From Bacillota bacterium (lineage in GTDB: Bacteria > Bacillota > Clostridia > Acetivibrionales > DSM-1351): a stretch of DNA of 34,791 nucleotides. The stretch is from positions 1-34,791 of the forward strand of contig JAEYTP010000155.1 in the NCBI GenBank assembly GCA_023433945.1, in the 5' to 3' direction. The notes below the pieces were generated by a model. It saw nothing but the letters and a program-made list of their open reading frames with translations. It ran no database searches and was not told the DNA's origin. Positions 1 through 6,840 of the stretch are shown here, piece after piece; position 1 is the first letter of the stretch; every line of letters starts with the position of its first letter. Both the position numbers and the translations under genes were made by a program.

Positions 1-566
1 TGGTATCTGTAGTATCCGAACCTTATTGCTAAATCACCTACCCCACCGCCACCAACTATTCCAGCCATAGCTGAATAACCAATAAGACTTATTGCTGTTA
101 CCGTTAACCCCCTCAGCAACCCAGCTAATGCCTCTGCCATTAATACGTCTTTAATAATCATGAAGGTTTTAGCACCGGTGGCTGTAGCCGCTTCTATGAC
201 ACCCTTATCAACTTCACATAGAGCATTATCAACAAGTCTTGCATAAAACGCCACCGCTGCAACTGCTAACGGAACTGATGCTGCCATAGGTCCTATTGTC
301 GATCCAACAATTCTTTGGGTAAAAGGAATAAGAAGAACTAACAAAATGACGAATGGAGTTGATCTTACTATATTAATGAGAAAGCCTCCAAAGAAATTTA
401 AAACTCTATTTTCCCAGAACAGTCCTTTTCTCGTAATAAAGATCAGCAGTCCAAGAGGTACCCCTATTACAATTGCTATACCAAGGGAAACACCACACAT
501 AAGAAACGTTTCCTGAAAGGCCTTTAAAAGACTCTGTATCAGCTCAGTAATTGTCATATCACCCAT
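1..566 (-). CDS. metI: Methionine ABC transporter permease MetI (partial, C-terminus off the left edge)
   Basis: This is the inner-membrane permease of the MetNIQ importer for methionine (D-/L-Met). About 188 residues are visible; MetI is usually near 215-220, so roughly 30 C-terminal residues lie outside the window. The visible protein begins MGDMTITELIQSLLKAF and alternates hydrophobic stretches with the typical MetI segments NIVRSTPFVILL and IEAATATGAKTFMIIKDVL, the latter being the EAA loop that contacts the ATPase. The start at 566 is chosen because GGAGG stands 6 nt upstream. It overlaps the end of metN by 8 nt, so the two are probably translationally coupled. Identification rests on family motifs plus the metN and metQ neighbours. 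Confidence 0.93.
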   Translation of the reverse strand, partial: MGDMTITELIQSLLKAFQETFLMCGVSLGIAIVIGVPLGLLIFITRKGLFWENRVLNFFGGFLINIVRSTPFVILLVLLIPFTQRIVGSTIGPMAASVPLAVAAVAFYARLVDNALCEVDKGVIEAATATGAKTFMIIKDVLMAEALAGLLRGLTVTAISLIGYSAMAGIVGGGGVGDLAIRFGYYRY

Positions 567-1563
567 GAAGCACCTCCACTTCTGCAACTCTCTCTTTTAG
601 AAAAGTCAATATTTCATTGGATTTCTCCTTGCTTGTGTCTAGCCTTACTATCAGTATTCCAATTGGATACTCTGAAATATATTCTATCTTTCCGTGCAAT
701 ATATTTAAGTCAACATCAAATTTTTTTATCGTTTCTGATAGAATGGGCTGCTCTGCACTTTCTCCTCTAAAAACAAGCTTTAATATCGAAAAGCCGTCAT
801 TAGTGATTCTTTCAGGCAATGCTAGATTCAAGGTATGATTTACAAGCTGCTTAGTAAATGGATGCTTGGGAGTAGCAAATATATCATAGACGTTATTGAG
901 CTCAACCACTTCTCCATCCTTCATTACTGCCACTCGGTCACATACCTTTTTGATAACACTCATTTCATGAGAAATAATTACAGTTGTAATTCCCAACTGC
1001 CTATTAATTTTTTTTAGAAGCTCAAGAATTGAGTTTGTTGATTCCAAATCTAGAGCTGAGGTAGGTTCATCGCATAAAAGAATTTGAGGATTATTTACAA
1101 TAGCTCTCGCTATCCCCACCCTCTGCTTTTGTCCGCCGCTCAGCTTTGATGGATACGTCTTTGCCTTTTCTGACAACCCGACCAGTTCAAGCACCTCAGT
1201 AACCGTATCCTTAATCTCTTGTTTGGATTTTCCTGCAGCCTTCATTGCAAAAGCGACATTCTCATATACAGACTTTGTATGAATAAGATTAAAGTGCTGA
1301 AAAATCATACCTGTTTTAAGCCTGTGTTGTCTTAAATGTTCTCCTACATACCAAGCTATATCAGTGCCATTTATTACGACACTCCCAGACGATGGCTTCT
1401 GCAACAAATTAATGGTCCTTAGAAGGGTACTTTTACCTGCACCACTCGTACCAACAATTCCAAAGATTTCTCCAGCATTTATCTCAAAAGTCACATTTTT
1501 CACTGCCTCAACCAGATTATCCTTTGAATTAAAGCTAACATTAATGTCCTGAAAACTTATCAT
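559..1563 (-). CDS. metN: Methionine ABC transporter ATP-binding protein MetN
   Basis: This is the cytoplasmic ATPase that powers methionine import with MetI and the lipoprotein MetQ. It has 334 residues, the usual MetN length. The Walker A motif GTSGAGKST is at about residues 38-46, the signature LSGGQKQRVGIARA is mid-protein, Walker B is ILLCDEPTSALD, and the switch histidine is in VIISHE. The last 80 or so residues form the C-terminal NIL domain, which in known MetN proteins binds methionine and inhibits transport when internal methionine is high. A ribosome site AAGGATG precedes the ATG. The gene lies 15 nt after metQ and overlaps metI, as expected of an operon. Confidence 0.96.
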   Translation of the reverse strand: MISFQDINVSFNSKDNLVEAVKNVTFEINAGEIFGIVGTSGAGKSTLLRTINLLQKPSSGSVVINGTDIAWYVGEHLRQHRLKTGMIFQHFNLIHTKSVYENVAFAMKAAGKSKQEIKDTVTEVLELVGLSEKAKTYPSKLSGGQKQRVGIARAIVNNPQILLCDEPTSALDLESTNSILELLKKINRQLGITTVIISHEMSVIKKVCDRVAVMKDGEVVELNNVYDIFATPKHPFTKQLVNHTLNLALPERITNDGFSILKLVFRGESAEQPILSETIKKFDVDLNILHGKIEYISEYPIGILIVRLDTSKEKSNEILTFLKERVAEVEVLHG

Positions 1564-1578
1564 TATATGTACACATCC

Positions 1579-2520
1579 TTAATTTTGTAGGTTCCACTTT
1601 TTTATATACCACTCAGGACGTTGGAATTCCTTGAACTGATATTTATCACTCTCTATTTGACTTTTAAAAGCCTCTGACTCAACAATTTCCCTTATATCCT
1701 TTACAAACTGCTTATCAATATCATCTGTTTTTACCGCAATAAGGTTAACTGTATCCTCAACTAGCTTTTCTTTTACTATAGCTGATGATAGTGGAATACC
1801 TGCCGCAATGGCATAGTTTCCATTTACCAGTGAAATAGTAGCACTATCTAAGGTTCTTGGAAGCTGTGCTGCTTCAACAGGTTGAATTACCAAACCATAT
1901 GGGTTTTGGTCTATGTCCTTCTCTGATGCCTTTGTAGCATCAATTTCACTCTTAATAGTAATCAATCCCAAATCCTTTAATAATACAAGTGCACGAGCTA
2001 AATTTGTAGCATCATTTGCGATAGTAACTACATCACCTTTTTTCAGCTGCTGCTTAAGCTCATCAATGTTTTTTGCAGTGAGCTTATGTGAGTATACCCC
2101 CACCATAGCGGTAGGAATTTTAATTACTTCTGAAAGCTTGAGATTTTTATCTTCTGAGAATTTTTTTAGGTATCTTGCATGTTGGAAAACATTTGCGTGT
2201 ATTTCACCATTTGCTAGGGCTAAATTTGGTTGAACATAATCACTGAACTCTTTAATTTCAACCTTATAGCCCTTTTTTTCAAGTTCAGGTTGTATAGCGT
2301 ATTTCACCATATCCCCATATGGTCCTGGGGCCACACCAAAAATAAGTGTTTCTGCCTTTTTGTCTACCGTAGACGATGCTTCAACTGATTTTGAGGCTGT
2401 GGTAGAAGCTTCCGCTGAAGTATTGCTACTTTCAGTATTGCTCCCACAAGCAGTAACCGAAGCAACTACTGCAAGGGTTAAAATAATGGCACTTAGTCTC
2501 TTAATAAAATTCTTTTCCAT
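1579..2520 (-). CDS. metQ: Methionine-binding lipoprotein MetQ (NlpA family)
   Basis: This is the extracytoplasmic substrate-binding lipoprotein of the methionine importer. It has a lipoprotein signal peptide with a hydrophobic core (AIILTLAVVASVTAC) and the acylated cysteine at about residue 25, then a Ser/Thr-rich linker and an NlpA-type binding domain (IFGVAPGPYGDMV near its start). An upstream in-frame ATG at 2529 overlaps the AAAGGA ribosome site, so the ATG at 2520 (MEKNFIKR, 313 residues, 8-nt spacing) is the better start. It is first in the metQNI operon and has a leader of about 150 nt. Operon order and domain content make the substrate assignment strong, although some NlpA proteins bind other amino acids. 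Confidence 0.94.
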   Translation of the reverse strand: MEKNFIKRLSAIILTLAVVASVTACGSNTESSNTSAEASTTASKSVEASSTVDKKAETLIFGVAPGPYGDMVKYAIQPELEKKGYKVEIKEFSDYVQPNLALANGEIHANVFQHARYLKKFSEDKNLKLSEVIKIPTAMVGVYSHKLTAKNIDELKQQLKKGDVVTIANDATNLARALVLLKDLGLITIKSEIDATKASEKDIDQNPYGLVIQPVEAAQLPRTLDSATISLVNGNYAIAAGIPLSSAIVKEKLVEDTVNLIAVKTDDIDKQFVKDIREIVESEAFKSQIESDKYQFKEFQRPEWYIKKWNLQN

Positions 2521-2548
2521 AATTATCATCCTTTCTGATGCTATACAT

Positions 2549-2567
2549 ATTTGTTTACTATGTATTA
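2549..2567 (-). repeat. 19-bp direct repeat, copy 2, just upstream of the metQ ribosome site
   Basis: This is an exact second copy of the 19-mer at 2656-2674, in the same orientation, inside the transcribed leader and ending about 29 nt before the metQ ATG. Flanking bases differ, so the match is confined to the 19 bp. Confidence 0.75.
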
Positions 2568-2578
2568 AGATATTTTTA

Positions 2579-2596
2579 AAAGGGGTTTCCCCCTTT
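2579..2596 (-). other. Hairpin in the metQ leader (possible attenuator)
   Basis: Minus-strand AAAGGGG, loop GAAA, CCCCTTT gives a perfect 7-bp stem with a GNRA-type loop, followed by a short run of T then A. The U-tract is only four bases, so it would be a weak terminator. It sits between the two 19-bp repeats. Confidence 0.55.
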
Positions 2597-2655
2597 ATAA
2601 GCGTAAAGATTCTGCTACTATTTATTTATATTCTTGCATTAAATATATAATTCCG

Positions 2656-2674
2656 ATTTGTTTACTATGTATTA
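2656..2674 (-). repeat. 19-bp direct repeat, copy 1, over the metQ transcription start
   Basis: Minus-strand sequence TAATACATAGTAAACAAAT. It begins one base after the -10 box and covers the predicted +1. An identical 19-mer lies at 2549-2567, 107 bp downstream. The position over +1 is that of a repressor operator; the protein is unknown. Confidence 0.75.
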
Positions 2675-2675
2675 G

Positions 2676-2704
2676 ATTATAATTTGCCTGGTTTTATTTG
2701 TCAA
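2676..2704 (-). promoter_or_regulatory. Consensus sigma-A promoter of metQNI
   Basis: Read on the minus strand, the -35 box is TTGACA (2699-2704), the spacer is 17 nt and the -10 box is TATAAT (2676-2681); both boxes match consensus exactly. Transcription should start near 2669 and leave a leader of about 150 nt before metQ. I see no S-box (SAM riboswitch) or T-box in that leader. Confidence 0.85.
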
Positions 2705-2794
2705 TAGAGATTTTAAATATTTATACTTACGTAATTTTCTACCAAATAGATTCATGCTTTATACCTAAACTTACTTATTCTTTTGTACCTTTAT

Positions 2795-3604
2795 TTATAC
2801 TTTTATACCTTCATTCATGCTACCAGTCCTGTAGCCTTTTAGATCAATGGCTATATATTTGAACCCTATCTCGGTAAGTTTACTGTGAATTTGTTGCCTG
2901 TAGCTCTCAGCTACAATCCTCTCAATCTCAACTGGGTGAACCTCTATCCTTGCAATGCTGCCGTGAAATCTTACTCTGACCTGCCTAAAGCCTAAATCCA
3001 GCAAGAACTGTTCTGCTTTATCTACCATTGAAAGTCGTTCTCTGGTAATTTTCTCACCATAAGGAAAACGTGAAGAAAGGCACGCAAATGGCTGTTTGTT
3101 CCAGGTTTTAAGGCCTATATTTCTTGACAGCTCTCTTATTTCAGTCTTTGATAGCTCGACCTCCTTTAGTGGACTCAGAATTTTGTGCTCCTCAACTGCT
3201 TTAAGACCGGGTCTATAATCTCCAAGGTCATCGATATTTGAACCTTCTAAAATATATTGAATACCTTCCTCTTGTGCAATTAACCGAATTTTTGTAAATA
3301 ACTCATTTTTACACAAATAGCATCTATTAAGAGGATTATCTGAAAAGCCTTCAACTTCTAACTCCTCAGATTCTATTATATGGTGCTTTACTCCTAGCTG
3401 TCGGCAGAATTCAATAGCTTCATTAAGCTCCCGTTCTGGATATGTAGATGACCTTGCTGTAACAGCAATTACTCTGTTATCTAGCTCCTCGTAGGCAATT
3501 TTCAGTAGAAAAGTTGAATCTACCCCTCCCGAGAACGCAATTATTGCACCACTTAACTCCCTTAGTCTTTGCCTAAGTAGCTCTAATTTAGATAATAGTT
3601 CCAT
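2795..3604 (-). CDS. larE: ATP-dependent sacrificial sulfur transferase LarE
   Basis: LarE is a PP-loop enzyme that donates sulfur to pyridinium biscarboxylate mononucleotide while making the nickel-pincer cofactor of lactate racemase and related enzymes. The protein has 269 residues, typical of LarE. The PP-loop SGGVDST is at about residues 25-31, RCYLCK at 94-99, GSNIDDLGDYRPG at 121-133, and QPFACLSSRFPYG contains Cys175, which corresponds to the sacrificial cysteine of the Lactobacillus enzyme. Start: the ATG at 3604 follows GAGG by 5 nt; the longer reading to 3688 would translate the promoter region. No larA, larB or larC is in the window, so the client enzyme is not visible here. Confidence 0.88.
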   Translation of the reverse strand: MELLSKLELLRQRLRELSGAIIAFSGGVDSTFLLKIAYEELDNRVIAVTARSSTYPERELNEAIEFCRQLGVKHHIIESEELEVEGFSDNPLNRCYLCKNELFTKIRLIAQEEGIQYILEGSNIDDLGDYRPGLKAVEEHKILSPLKEVELSKTEIRELSRNIGLKTWNKQPFACLSSRFPYGEKITRERLSMVDKAEQFLLDLGFRQVRVRFHGSIARIEVHPVEIERIVAESYRQQIHSKLTEIGFKYIAIDLKGYRTGSMNEGIKV

Positions 3605-3644
3605 ATTTGCCTCAATCCTTATAATTCTTATAGGTTTTATAATG

Positions 3645-3673
3645 ATACTACTATCTAAAAATATATCTGTCAA
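3645..3673 (-). promoter_or_regulatory. Predicted sigma-A promoter of larE
   Basis: Minus strand: TTGACA (3668-3673), 17-nt spacer, TAGTAT (3645-3650). The -35 box is perfect and the -10 box matches 4 of 6. It lies about 40 nt upstream of the larE ATG at 3604. Confidence 0.65.
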
Positions 3674-3710
3674 GTAAAATGCATACATTCACCCTACCCT
3701 AAAAATTGCC

Positions 3711-4406
3711 CTAACCCTTAATAAATTTCGTAATCTTCTTGGGATCTGCGGTAGGATTTAATCTATAAACCTGTTCTGTTATTCTTTCTGTGGCTTCCCG
3801 TTCATTGATTTTATATGCTTTATCCATTATGTCTTTACCGAAGTACCTTTCAACTGTGCAAAATACAGTGGACGACCAGCCATATTCCTCTCCTTTTTTG
3901 GAAAGCTTTTGTTGCCTTCCGCACATGGTAAGGTACATTTTCATTTGTAGTTCAACCAGAGCCCTATCAAATTTGGATGCATCCTCTTTTGTGAAGCCTC
4001 CGATTTGTTTGATTGCATGAAGAGGCAAGGTTTCATTTTCGATAATAATGTCATAAATGCGCTTAGCAAAGTGACTCATAGTACCATCTTCATATTCGTC
4101 CATGAAATTTTTCCCACCGCGCCTTGCTGCTAAAAAATATGGGTACCATTCTTTAGTGATGTAACCACTCTTTTTGAAAAACAGCTTCGCATAAGCAATA
4201 TCGTCACGCTCGTCCAAAACTCGGATACGCCACTCCCAAGGGTCGGTTTCGGAGTCTCCAGTGTGCCAACGTACAGGTGTCTCATAGGGAGGCTCTTGAT
4301 CCCAGTTCCATGAAACCACAGAAAAAATCCCATCGCTGTTTCCACCACCCATAGAAAAGCCTGCATCAAGCAGAGAAATTACAAAATCGTTATAATTTTG
4401 AATCAT
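3711..4406 (-). CDS. AlkZ-related protein (YcaQ/HTH_42-like), function unknown
   Basis: This 231-residue soluble protein is rich in aromatic and acidic residues. I recognise its sequence (SMGGGNSDGIFSVVSWNW, RWHTGDSETDPWEWRIRV, AYAKLFFKKSGYITKEWYPYF) as a clostridial family that databases tend to label AlkZ-related, after the DNA glycosylases that repair interstrand crosslinks and alkylated bases. It is much shorter than true AlkZ/YcaQ (about 400 residues), and I cannot place the catalytic residues, so glycosylase activity is not shown. The C-terminal third (LSKKGEEYGWSSTVFCTVERYFG) has the look of a winged-helix segment. The ATG at 4406 follows GGGAG with good spacing. Three 46-bp repeats lie directly upstream. 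An uncharacterised DNA-binding protein remains the alternative. Confidence 0.6.
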   Translation of the reverse strand: MIQNYNDFVISLLDAGFSMGGGNSDGIFSVVSWNWDQEPPYETPVRWHTGDSETDPWEWRIRVLDERDDIAYAKLFFKKSGYITKEWYPYFLAARRGGKNFMDEYEDGTMSHFAKRIYDIIIENETLPLHAIKQIGGFTKEDASKFDRALVELQMKMYLTMCGRQQKLSKKGEEYGWSSTVFCTVERYFGKDIMDKAYKINEREATERITEQVYRLNPTADPKKITKFIKG

Positions 4407-4431
4407 ATGTATACTCCCTATTTAAAAATTT

Positions 4432-4569
4432 ACTTACTCTATTTTTTCATAATCCATTTACACTATCCAAAAAACCTACTTAATCCATTATTTGATAACC
4501 CATTTACACTATCTGAAAAATCTACTTATTCTATTTTTTAATAAGCCATTTACACTATCTCAGGAGGTA
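4432..4569. repeat. Three imperfect 46-bp tandem repeats
   Basis: Units are 4432-4477, 4478-4523 and 4524-4569, each exactly 46 bp and beginning ACTTA. The best-conserved core is CCATTTACACTATC (minus strand GATAGTGTAAATGG), present in all three units and followed in units 1 and 2 by an A-rich stretch. The array occupies the gap between the PNPOx-fold gene and the AlkZ-related gene, ending 25 bp before the latter's ATG, so it probably overlaps that gene's control region. Confidence 0.85.
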
Positions 4570-4585
4570 GTTTTTAATGGAATTT

Positions 4586-5026
4586 TTATAGTTCCCCCCG
4601 TGCTTCCTTCCAATCCACTAAAAGGTTGTATCGCTGAGCGTGGAAACGCAAAACACAATAATTGGGGTCATCAGCGCCGCTAAAATGGTTTTTGAGGCCC
4701 TCGTACCACATCTCTTGTTTAACAGCCGCATCCGTTATTACTTCAATGGTTCCGACTAATGATATATTATACTGTCCGCCCGTATTAAAACAAACACTTG
4801 CACGGTTGCAACTACTTATACGCTTTGTACTGTTGCTCCCAAGCCCGGTACAAAAAGTAATCCAGTTGATGCCCTCTGCCTTTGCCGCAGTAATGGTTGC
4901 TGCCGTAGGATAACCATTGGCATCAATCAGCGCTAAAACACAGTACGGTTCAGCCCCCTCAGGTGAGTTATGGGCAGTATTCTGAAGGATAATTTCCTCA
5001 GCTCTTTTAATAATTTCATTGTTCAT
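4586..5026 (-). CDS. Pyridoxamine 5'-phosphate oxidase-fold flavoprotein (general stress protein 26 type)
   Basis: A small split-barrel protein of 146 residues. This fold binds FMN or a related cofactor at a dimer interface and is found in pyridoxamine-phosphate oxidases, flavin reductases and stress proteins. The family pattern is visible as YCVLALIDANGYPTAATITAAKAEGINWITFCTG, then SKR-like contact residues in NSTKRISSCNRASVCF, then the strand YNISLVGTIEVI. The reaction is not predictable from sequence. The start at 5026 gives 7-nt spacing to GGAGG; the ATG at 5032 would be too close. It lies downstream of the WYL regulator, on the same strand, behind a promoter carrying the same operator that controls the regulator, so it is a likely direct target. 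Confidence 0.82.
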   Translation of the reverse strand: MNNEIIKRAEEIILQNTAHNSPEGAEPYCVLALIDANGYPTAATITAAKAEGINWITFCTGLGSNSTKRISSCNRASVCFNTGGQYNISLVGTIEVITDAAVKQEMWYEGLKNHFSGADDPNYCVLRFHAQRYNLLVDWKEARGEL

Positions 5027-5051
5027 TTCCATTCCTCCATTATTTCACTTT

Positions 5052-5069
5052 GATGAGACATATCTCATC
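5052..5069. other. 18-bp palindrome in the leader of the PNPOx-fold gene
   Basis: GATGAGA-CATA-TCTCATC is a perfect 7-bp inverted repeat with a 4-nt centre. It lies between the predicted promoter and the GGAGG ribosome site, so it could be a second operator or an RNA hairpin affecting translation. Confidence 0.6.
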
Positions 5070-5082
5070 CTTATTTGTATCC

Positions 5083-5088
5083 ATCATA
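5083..5088 (-). promoter_or_regulatory. Extended -10 promoter element of the PNPOx-fold gene
   Basis: Minus strand TGATATGAT is an extended -10 (TGN-TATGAT). No good -35 box stands upstream; that space is occupied by the operator at 5096-5121, seven bp away, as in the regulator's own promoter. Confidence 0.55.
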
Positions 5089-5095
5089 TCACCCC

Positions 5096-5121
5096 GAACA
5101 AGACAACAGTCTGTCTTATTC
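5096..5121. promoter_or_regulatory. Operator copy 1 (putative WYL-regulator site)
   Basis: Inverted repeat GAACAAGACA-ACAGTC-TGTCTTATTC, arms 10 bp with 9 of 10 matching. It has the same arms, the same 6-bp spacing and the same first two spacer bases (AC) as the operator at 6103-6128. It overlaps the stop codon of the WYL gene and lies just upstream of the extended -10 of the PNPOx-fold gene. Confidence 0.8.
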
Positions 5122-6025
5122 ATTTGTAGTTCTGAATTATATTTTCAGCAATACTTTTTAACTCGTAAGCTATATCAACTGGCTCAATAACTTTTGCCTT
5201 GCCCCCGAAGCCTAGCAGCCAGCTTATTGTGTACTCCCTATTTGTATAGCCCATCTCTAGCCGCAGTCTACCATCCTCTGTTTCAGTATAGCAATTTAAG
5301 CCATAAGCTTCTATTATCTGATACTTCGCAGATGGTTCAAATAAAATCACCAACTTTTTATCGTCAGGCAGGTGCGCATTAAAATCTCGCCTTTCCCCCG
5401 GTATTTCACGCTGTTTATAGGCTTCCTCACACAGCTGCAAGTCCCATAGCCGCCCTAGCTTAAACAACCTCCAGTCCTTTTTCTCCAAGCAGAATCCAAA
5501 TACGTACCATGCCGTCCACTGAAAAATAACAAAGTATGGTTCAATCCTACGGTGTGTCTGGCCCTTTTCATAGTAATAGTCAAACTCTATCAGCCTCTGC
5601 CCTAGTATGGCCTGCTTGATAGCATTAATCTTAGGCGTAAGGCTACCTTTATAATAAGATGCTAGGTCAATGACAATAGGTTCCCTTAAAGACACCATAG
5701 TGTCTTTGTTGGTAGATAACTTATCGAGCGTGCGTTCAACTTGAGATTTCTCAGATACACTGCCAATCCCCTTTAGTGCTGCGATAATATTGGAAAGTTC
5801 GTCGGTAGTGAGAATGTTTTTGTCTAGTTTATAGCCGTCGGCAATCGAAATACTTCCCCCTCCACCCTGATGTGTTACAATGGGTATTCCTGCTTGGCAA
5901 AGCGTATCAATGTCTCTCCCGATAGTACGGCGTGTAACCTCAAACTTTTCGGCAAGCCGAGGAGCGGTTACACGGTCGTTTTTGAGAAGAACTGTGAGAA
6001 TACCAAGCAGACGATCAAGTTTCAT
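5120..6025 (-). CDS. WYL-domain transcriptional regulator (YafY-like, HTH_11 + WYL)
   Basis: This 301-residue DNA-binding regulator has an N-terminal winged helix (about residues 5-60; LAEKFEVTRRTIGRDIDTL is the recognition segment) and a central WYL domain (about 140-215; FQWTAWYVFGFCLEKKDWRLFKLGRLWDL), followed by a WCX-like C-terminal region. WYL domains are thought to sense small ligands or nucleic acid. The ATG at 6025 follows GGAGG by 7 nt. A strong inverted repeat sits over its own promoter and recurs before the PNPOx-fold gene, which points to autoregulation and a local regulon that may include the divergent sigma factor pair. Whether it represses or activates cannot be read from sequence; placement between -35 and -10 favours repression. 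Confidence 0.9.
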   Translation of the reverse strand: MKLDRLLGILTVLLKNDRVTAPRLAEKFEVTRRTIGRDIDTLCQAGIPIVTHQGGGGSISIADGYKLDKNILTTDELSNIIAALKGIGSVSEKSQVERTLDKLSTNKDTMVSLREPIVIDLASYYKGSLTPKINAIKQAILGQRLIEFDYYYEKGQTHRRIEPYFVIFQWTAWYVFGFCLEKKDWRLFKLGRLWDLQLCEEAYKQREIPGERRDFNAHLPDDKKLVILFEPSAKYQIIEAYGLNCYTETEDGRLRLEMGYTNREYTISWLLGFGGKAKVIEPVDIAYELKSIAENIIQNYK

Positions 6026-6098
6026 ATGCCAACCTCCGATATTTTATTACTTATTTCCTGGTTTTCCATTTTATAGTGCCACTGATATCCATTATAGC

Positions 6099-6132
6099 AC
6101 AAGAACACGACAACTATATGTCTTGTTCTTGT
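6099..6132. promoter_or_regulatory. Operator copy 2 between divergent promoters (WYL gene / sigma gene)
   Basis: The core GAACACGACA-ACTATA-TGTCTTGTTC is at 6103-6128, and the symmetry extends by ACAA/TTGT to 34 bp (13 of 14 arm positions pair). It is flanked on both sides by extended -10 boxes: TGC-TATAAT on the minus strand (6091-6096) towards the WYL gene, and TGT-TATAAT on the plus strand (6133-6138) towards the sigma factor. One dimer bound here could control both directions. Confidence 0.85.
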
Positions 6133-6138
6133 TATAAT
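6133..6138 (+). promoter_or_regulatory. Extended -10 element towards the sigma factor gene
   Basis: TGTTATAAT on the plus strand, directly abutting the operator. The leader to the sigma factor ATG would be about 135 nt. A second candidate promoter within that leader is TTGTGA (6205-6210), 18 nt, TAGTAT (6229-6234). Confidence 0.5.
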
Positions 6139-6279
6139 TTCAAGTGCTCACTTCCTTTATTTTTAATTGTATATTAAAATACCTTTTGGAGATGTTAGTA
6201 ATTCTTGTGACCAAATCTAAACAAACGGTAGTATTAAGGTGAGAGGCCTTATCATCAATAAAAAAAAGGAGGTGAATTG

Positions 6280-6840
6280 ATGGAAGATAACCAAATTGTC
6301 GAGCTATTTTGGCAGCGGAATGAATATGCCATTGCCGAAACAAAAAGCAAATATGGGCGATATTGTTACAGCATTGCAAGTAATTTTTTACATATCAAAG
6401 AGGATTCTGAAGAAGTTGTAAACGATACGTATGCAGGAGCGTGGTATGCAATACCTCCCCACAAACCTACCATTTTACAAACTTTTCTTGGAAAAATTAC
6501 AAGGCAGCTTTCTATGAAAAAGTTACGCGAAAGGACCGCCCAGAAACGTGGCAGCGGCGAAACGCGCCTTGTGTTTGATGAGTTGGAAGAATGTATTCCT
6601 GCTGGATGTACAATAGAAGCGGATATAGAGGCACAGGAAATAACACAATTAATTAATTGCTTTCTTGATTTGCTGCCCGTATACGAACGACGTGTTTTTA
6701 TATGCAGATATTGGTACTTCGATTCCATTATTGACATCTCAAAACGATTTGGATTTGGTCAAAGCAAAGTTAAAACAATGCTTATGCGCACAAGGAAAAA
6801 ACTATTGTCGCAACTAAAAAAGGAGGGTATTGTGCTATGA
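6280..6840 (+). CDS. Sigma-70 family RNA polymerase sigma factor (ECF-like)
   Basis: A 186-residue alternative sigma factor. Region 2 is about residues 8-75 (EDSEEVVNDTYAGAWYAIPPHKP resembles the 2.2-2.4 helix) and region 4 is about 125-180 (LLPVYERRVFICRYWYFDSIIDISKRFGFGQSKVKTMLMRTRKKL, a typical -35-binding helix-turn-helix). Length and the lack of region 1 or 3 fit the ECF type. ATG 6280 has GGAGG 7 nt upstream; a TTG at 6277 is less well spaced. The gene overlaps the following membrane protein by ATGA (6837-6840), so they are translationally coupled, as sigma/anti-sigma pairs usually are. It is divergent from the WYL regulator across a shared operator. Confidence 0.9.
   Translation: MEDNQIVELFWQRNEYAIAETKSKYGRYCYSIASNFLHIKEDSEEVVNDTYAGAWYAIPPHKPTILQTFLGKITRQLSMKKLRERTAQKRGSGETRLVFDELEECIPAGCTIEADIEAQEITQLINCFLDLLPVYERRVFICRYWYFDSIIDISKRFGFGQSKVKTMLMRTRKKLLSQLKKEGIVL

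Noticed and set aside
1364..1552. Plus-strand open frames within metN and metQ (for example 617-838, 1364-1552 and 1913-2233)
   Set aside because: They are shadows of clear minus-strand genes, with no ribosome sites and no recognisable domains.
2530..2700. SAM riboswitch (S-box) or T-box in the metQ leader
   Set aside because: I searched the leader for S-box helix P1-P4 landmarks and for the T-box AGGGTGG motif and saw neither. A covariance-model scan would be decisive.
4432..4569. CRISPR array
   Set aside because: Whole 46-bp units repeat, with no unique spacers between conserved repeats.
6366..6737. Minus-strand open frame inside the sigma factor gene
   Set aside because: It is antisense to a well-supported sigma factor with its own ribosome site and family motifs.
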